DNA of 64,000 bases from Hsuehochloa calcarea (lineage: Eukaryota; Streptophyta; Magnoliopsida; Poales; Poaceae), in the NCBI GenBank assembly GCA_036346395.1, contig CM070596.1, forward strand, positions 5,186,170 through 5,250,169, read 5' to 3'. The position numbers and the translations under genes were made by a program. Below, one piece after another: positions 57,995-64,000 of the stretch. The stretch's first letter is position 1. Every line of letters begins with the position of its first letter. The notes under the pieces are model-generated. The model was not told where the DNA came from and did no database searches. It was given only the letters and a program-made list of their open reading frames with translations.

Positions 57995-58620
57995 AACCAG
58001 CTCCTCTCTGTCTCTGTCTCTCGTTGAACACTGCTTCAAATGCATCACTCTGAATTATGATGGTTTGTCTTAAGTCCTCTGATTCTCCTAGGAAACTATA
58101 AATGATTAGCTGCAATATTGTACTTTAATATCCTATCCATGCAATGCAACTTTTTTTTTATTTATATACTGTACTACTTCCAGTGATGCACAACTTTTTA
58201 TTTCTATACTGTGCTACTCCCGGTTAGAGATAGGATTTAGATCATGCTTTTTCAGACCAACCAGGTCTGGTCGACACAGCACGGTTTAAATACGGCATGA
58301 CACAATATATAGTGTGTCAGATTGACAATGCACGATACATAATGGATCGGATCAACACGGCATAAATGACGGGTTGAACTGGGCCTAACTAACTCCTCTA
58401 TGTCTCGTCTCTCATTGAACACTGCTTCAAATGCATCACTCTGAATTACGATGGTTTGTCTTAAGTCCTCTGATTCTCCTAGGAATCTATAAATGATTAG
58501 TTGCAATATTGTACTGTATTCTCCTATCCACGCAATGCAACTTTTTTATTTCTGTACTGTGCTACTCTCAGTGATGCACAATTTTTTATTTCTGTACTGT
58601 GCTACTCCCGGTGATGTATC
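57995..58620. repeat. Two direct copies of a ~230-bp sequence, 390 bp apart
   Basis: 57,995-58,230 and 58,386-58,620 share a block from ttgaacactgcttcaaatgc onward (58,025 and 58,414). It continues through gatggtttgtcttaagtcct and tgcaatattgtact to ctgtgctactcccgg. The copies are about 90% alike by eye. Confidence 0.85.
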
Positions 58621-59351
58621 ATCAGACACAGTACACACACTCCTGCAGGTTGTAAAAGCCTGACCAGCTCAGACATCTGCATGGACTGGAGAGGTTGCAG
58701 AATTTCCTTGCTGTTCGGCATCAGGAACTGTTGTTTCACTGGATGGAGAGGTCCAAGTGATGACACGTGGGCTGCATCCTCTGATCAGTCTCACGGTCTG
58801 ATCAATCGAGAGAACTGTATCACGATGTATAGGTGTGTCAATCATGCTTGATGTCGACTCGTTTTCTTGCGCTCCCTGACAGACGTGGTTGGTACCGTAA
58901 AAATGGTTAGAAATAGCAACTCAAATTCTCAAGTGGTTAATAGGTCAGTATATATAGACAAATACAATATGCAAATAATCATTTATAACAACGGAAAATA
59001 ACACAACTATACATATATCTCTAACACCCCCTCATTTTCTTCAGATTATATCGTCGTCTTCGCTGCCTCGTCGTCATCGACCACACCATTGTCTTCGACG
59101 TCACCAGACCTATCTCCAGCACCCCTTCACGACCACGAGACATCACTGGTGTTCGTCGCCGACAACAGCGGCACCTACCCCGCCACTTCGTCGCAATTTC
59201 CAGCCAACCCCGACGACCTTCCATGCCAATACCAGTATCAATATGTGCGCAATAACCAATTCTACCCTGTGCGCGCATCCGCCGTCGGCAAAGCGCAGTC
59301 ATTCGCCGTTGACGGACGAATCCGAGCCTCGTCGTCGTCTTGTCGACGTGT

Positions 59352-59515
59352 CGTGCCACATCATCGGCCACATCTACTCGTAGGCATACGTGTCTGCCAC
59401 CTCACCTGCCACATATACTCGTGGGTGCATATGTCCGCTACGTTACCTGCCACATCTACTCGTGGACGCACGTGTCTGCCACCTTACCTGCCACATCTAC
59501 TCATGGGCATACGTG
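59352..59515. repeat. 41-bp tandem repeat, four copies
   Basis: ccacatctactcgtgg-type starts recur at 59,369, 59,409, 59,450 and 59,491, each followed by cacgtgtctgccacc-like sequence. They lie inside the gypsy LTR. Confidence 0.9.
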
Positions 59516-59603
59516 TTTGCTCAGTCACAACCGCGTCAGCACCTCGCAATCCAAGCCCTATATCTCATCTGGTGTGAATCCAATCCACCATACACCATGT
59601 CTA

Positions 59604-61155
59604 TGTAGGGACATGGGTAGGTTATGATAGCAACAATTCAAAATTTCTACTACGTAAACCAGGAAGCCAAACAAGAAGATGATCACAGATCGTTACCACC
59701 AGACGCATAGTGTAGCGGAAGAAGGGTTGGAGTAGACCGATCCAACGAAGTGCGTGTCGGTGAAGTGGTCATAGTCGATCATCCACACCAACAACCTCTT
59801 TAGTTCCTTATGAAGATCGCGGATCGTCCTGAAGCGCAGCAGCAACCGCAGTAGCGCCTCTACGATATCCTCACGTCTAGGGAAGGAACAATCGAATGCT
59901 GTTGTGCGCAGTACCAAGTTGCACGGCGAGGTTCTTAGGAAGATGGCGGCTAGGGTTTTGGTGGAGCAACTTATGTCAACTCGTAAATCGTCACTTTCCC
60001 AATAGCCTCAAGCATCTCCTTATAAAGTGCCCATGACGTATCCTATTCGAACACGTTTTGTTCCAACCTGTTAAGTGTGTGACCCGTTAAATTTATCTGT
60101 AATCGGTTGTGACTCCAAAACCCTTTCCAACCACGAGTCGTTAGTGGTTCCTAGCATGACATAACAATTCTCGGACACACACAAATTATATCGGACGAAC
60201 CTTAATGCAATATGATCTAGGACCAGATCCTCATCACTTACGACCAGGTCCTATCTCTATATGGCCAGTTCGTATTTGGTCACGACCAGTTTGTAACTCC
60301 TTACAACTAGGTTTCGACTGCTCTGTGATTACATTCCACCAGTCTACGACCAGCTTGTATCTCCATACGACTAGTCCGTAACAGATTGAACTAAGCGACC
60401 TACTCATGTATTATCCCTTTGCCACACAATATCTGGTTGAACTCGAGGTGAGATATTATGTCATCCTTGGACTGTTTAATATTTTCTCGATCGAGTGTCA
60501 GATAACCTTATGTGGTCGAATTCTTCGACCACCAGTGGCATAATCATGCACTTTCTTTATCCGATCACTTCGAGGGGCCTAGAGATATCTCTCATGTTAT
60601 GTTAGGAGGGGTAAATATCATATCCGACCAGTCACATCCCTCTTCATGTTTCATAGCATACCCAAAAGCTACCTGTATAACTACCCAGTTACGAGTAGCG
60701 TTTGGCAATCCCTAAGAGTGCTATTACGCATGTAGGGAACCATGTTGATCTCAGGTCTAAGGATTATACATCATCATTGCTTGAGACCAACTAACGACAC
60801 ATAGAATTATAACAATCTCAATAGTATCTCAAGGTGGGTCTATCCAATACCATATTCTCTAACATGTGTTCACATTATCGATTCGATATCTCTATATCTA
60901 TTACCAATGAAATATGGTCATCAATCCATACATGTGATGGTAGAGCCACTACTGTTCTGACCAGTGACATCCGACCATGGATATATTTAGAATGACATCA
61001 TGTAAGTTAAAAGAGCTTCACCAACAAGTCACATACTCGTTGATCTACATAACTGATGATTCATTCAAGGAACAAAATAACATTTATTCAATAACTCATA
61101 AATATAGACGTGATACAATCATCTCTATGATTGCCTCTATGGAATATCACCAATA
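59604..61155 (-). mobile_element. Solo LTR 3, BARE/RIRE1-like Copia
   Basis: 1,552 bp with an exact 5-bp TSD gtcta (59599-59603 and 61156-61160). It is collinear with the other two solo LTRs throughout. The terminal CA has mutated to TA (...caccaata), and the conserved end reads gattgcctctatggaatat. It is inserted in the RIRE3-like LTR. Confidence 0.93.
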
Positions 61156-62989
61156 GTCTATGCCATGTGGGTCCCTTCGTCAGACCACTATTTCGTAGAC
61201 CCGTTAGCCTATAGACCATGAGCCAATTACGTGGACTCGGTCCATAGACCGTTGGTCCCACTATCAGCCACAGTAGCTTTTTCCCTTAATTTATTTTAAT
61301 TCAAAAAATCCCTTGCTGATGTCATAATCTAGATTTTTCAGTAGAAAAGTAATTAGGATAATTCTAGAAATTCCAATTTTGGTATTTTCTTAGGTTTAGA
61401 ACTTCAGAAGGTCATATCTTCTTCATCCGAACTCCGATTGAGCCCATTGAAATTTCTAAATTCATCTAAATTCGAGATCTATTTTCTGAGATTTTTTATT
61501 TATTTTTTGAGTTTTTTCTCTCTATTTTTATTTATTTTGTTTATTTCCTTTGTTTGTGAGTAGACATTGATACTTCGGGGAATTTCGAGAAAGAAGGAGT
61601 TCACTAAGACCAAGACTAGTGCGAGGATCTATTCCAAGGTAAGTTATACCTTTGATAATGTTGAACCTAGTTTTTAAAACTATTTTGTTTCAAAGTACTG
61701 CATGTTACTTTAAGTATTTATTTCAATTCTTTCGGGTTTAATTATTAATCCTAATTGTTTATATCCATATTTCTTATTATAATGCTATGATCTTTTGTCA
61801 CCCCAGCTTGGTTAATTATTATTTGGTATTATCATAACACCAACATGAGTTGGTTAGCTGAATAGTATTGCTTAGCCATGCTACGAGTCACACATATCAT
61901 TCGTGTTGAAATTATAAATTTTGACTAAGTAATTATAGAACTTTGTGTAAAACTGTGTGCTATGTGTTATTACTTTATGATAGCATGTGTTGCACTTAAC
62001 CAACAGGTTGGGAAAGGATTTGGAATGAGGCAAGTGGTCGATACTAAGTGATATGGTGGAACTTTGCGAATAAAAATAATAATTTTTGTGGTATAGTTAG
62101 AAATTAGAAGTCTTACCTTGGTCAATTAAGGACTTAACTTTGTGCGCTATAGAATTGGGTCTTTCGTACAACCACATGTCTGATGGGACGGACCTAACTT
62201 AGTAAGTTATGTAGTCTTAACATTGACTACTCAGGCAGTAGGTTAGGCTTTGTGTTAGGTGGAGGTATGTTTCAGTCTCAGTGGCGTCTCATATCCCGGG
62301 ACGGTTCGCCGCTTCCCTGTCCAACGGTGTGCGATGAACTAATTTCCTCAGTGGGCGTTAGTACTGTCAGTAAAATACATTGAGAGTGTCAATGCTTGAG
62401 ATGAAGTTTCTGAAAGGTTTTATTATGATTAGCGCTAGCTACACTGATTGTATCGTTTGGGTAAAGTGCACAACCTCTACAGAGTGTTAAACAATCTATT
62501 CGAATAGCCGTGTCCGCGGTTATGGACATGCCCAGGGATTTCACACGAGGGTCAGATTTAAAAAAAACATTTGGGATGGGATAGTTGTGTGATCTAAGTC
62601 ATATGGCTATGTATAATAATTTGATTAGGCTTTGTGTCTTTGTGAAAACAACTATTAAATTATTACAATTTATTTATTTAAATATGTTTCCAATCTAATA
62701 TTTGTATTCAATTACAAATGTTTCTTTATGCAAAATAACCACATAAGCCATTCCTTTGGTTCTATAGAAAAATTCACCAAAGTTTTATTTGAATTAAAAT
62801 AAAGCTTAATATGGACTTTCAAAAGTAAAACAATTTAATATGATTAATTCCAACATCAACTATTGTCAAAACTATTTTATTTGGATTCTGTGTTCTTGGA
62901 AATATTATGTGTCCTGCGTTCAATATATAAGGACAACACCAGAACATTTTGCTTCCCGCGTACATATTCAAAACTTTTCGTGCTCCTGC

Positions 62990-63472
62990 GCTGCGAATCA
63001 CAGACGGTTTCATACAAAAACCATATGTGATGACATATCACGGACGATTCATATCATGAACCGTCTGTGATAAGTATCTCATCACAGACAGTTCTTAATA
63101 CAAATCGTCTGTGATAAGTATCTCATCATAGACGGTTTGTATTAAGAACCGTCTGTGATGAGATACTAATCACAGACGGTTTGTATTAAGAACCGTCTGT
63201 GACGTTGCACTATCACAGACGGTTTGTAAATAGAACCGTTTGTGATAATTCACAGATATCACAGACTGTTCTTAACAATAACCATTTGTGATCTATGTGA
63301 TTATCACAGACGGATCTTCTTAAGAACTGTCTGTGAATTATCACAGACGGTTCTATTTACAAACCGTCTGTGATAATTCCGTATCACAGATGGTTCTTAA
63401 GGAACCGTCTGTGATAACTACAACACAACCATCTGTGATGAGGCGTCTAGTATAGCTTGTTTTGTAGTAGTG
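62990..63472. mobile_element. CACTA transposon end with subterminal hairpin repeats
   Basis: The right end reads ...cttgttttgtagtagtg, the inverse of the CACTA terminus CACTACTACAAAACAAG, stopping at 63,472. Inside it, about nine copies of CACAGACGGTT alternate with about ten of AACCGTCTGTG, producing a row of ~40-bp hairpins, as in CACTA subterminal regions. No matching left terminus or transposase is visible nearby, so it is a non-autonomous or truncated copy. The left boundary is unclear. Confidence 0.75.
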
Positions 63473-64000
63473 TGGTTTAATTATTTATTATTGCTTTCAA
63501 TTACGTATTTCAATCTATTTATTGTATTTATCATTAATACTGTTTTCTGCAAAAGAACCATGCAGCTAACCTTTGGCAAACCTTGCATGAATACTATTTG
63601 CATACATTTCCCTACAGCTTGCTGAGTGCTTTATGTACTCATGGCTTTACATCTTTGTTGATCAGTTGAAGAATATCATGCTCAAGAGTTCTTTCAGAAA
63701 GAGGACCATGAAGGTTTTGCGGATTAGGATGTGTTATCCACTCGATTACTTGTGGGCATGTTGATTGACTTTTCCAAGATTTTTCTGTTCCGCTGCAAGA
63801 GTTTATTTGTTTCTTTAGCACTGTGTGGCAAGTTAAGTAACGTTGACCATAAGGTACAGTTATTATTATTATTTGTTATTTTGAGATCTTTTTAGTTAAA
63901 TCGAATATATGGATGGTATTTCATCACCGTTTCCTATGTGAATTAGTTACTGATCTGGTCTAGTTCAGAATATACATAGGGTTTCTGAGATGCATTTTGG

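Larger units (their letters stand above)
59018..64000 (+). mobile_element. RIRE3/Retrosat-like gypsy LTR, second copy, with nested insertions
   Basis: Starts near ctctaacaccccctc (LTRs of this type begin TGTAACACCCC). It runs to the window end, where tactgatctggtc and 'acatagggtttctgag' match the end of the copy at 9,310-11,400. It has a solo LTR insertion (59,604-61,155) and CACTA-type sequence (about 62,990-63,472). No coding sequence is supported. 62,640-62,760 and 63,474-63,560 both resemble the same part of the other copy, so a local duplication or a second LTR piece is possible. Confidence 0.6.

Noticed and set aside
59089..59577. A 162-codon plus-strand frame with repeated CHIYS peptides
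   Set aside because: It is generated by the 41-bp tandem repeat inside a non-coding LTR.
63000..63440. CRISPR-like regularly spaced repeats
   Set aside because: The repeats alternate in orientation, form hairpins and lie at a CACTA terminus in a plant genome; a transposon subterminal region explains them.

Overview
This is nuclear DNA of a grass, most likely an Oryza species. The evidence is two intron-containing plant host genes embedded in nested grass retrotransposons, and three solo LTRs of 1.55-1.63 kb whose ends match the BARE/WIS/RIRE1 Copia type. The species call is inference. Everything was read by eye, with no database search. Exon ends were fixed by reading frame and GT/AG sites; edges of degenerate elements are approximate unless a target-site duplication (TSD) is quoted.

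Layout. 1-9,309: a decayed Ty3/gypsy element on the minus strand with 5' LTR, PBS, gag, protease, RT/RNase H and integrase, plus a coiled-coil additional ORF antisense to pol. Its 3' LTR lies outside the window. 9,310-11,400: part of a long RIRE3/Retrosat-like gypsy LTR. About 11,440-19,975: a Mutator-like element whose minus-strand gene reads from MULE transposase directly into a plant mobile domain (PMD), with GTCACGCC-type repeat arrays near both ends. A RIRE1-like solo LTR sits in the left array.

20,190-28,966: the clearest host gene, an OTU1/YOD1-type deubiquitinase of 208 aa. It has eight coding exons and a leader intron, and intron 6 carries a complete 4,984-bp Copia insertion. 31,204-32,573: an actin gene on the minus strand, convergent with OTU. 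Coding exons 2-4 are perfect but the 20-codon first exon is missing. Its upstream side runs into a Copia remnant, and that remnant is split by a SIRE/Maximus-type element (33,489-42,126).

44,880-64,000: accessory DNA. It holds a 5'-truncated LINE, a second RIRE1-like solo LTR, the LTR and gag of a second SIRE/Maximus copy, and the LTR and gag start of a gypsy element related to the first one. It also holds a CACTA-type fragment with a broken Ulp1-like protease exon, a second RIRE3-like LTR carrying the third solo LTR, and a CACTA terminus with hairpin-forming subterminal repeats.

Only OTU looks functional. Actin is complete from codon 21 to the stop but has no visible start. All mobile-element coding regions contain stops or frameshifts. 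No rRNA, tRNA or CRISPR feature was seen.
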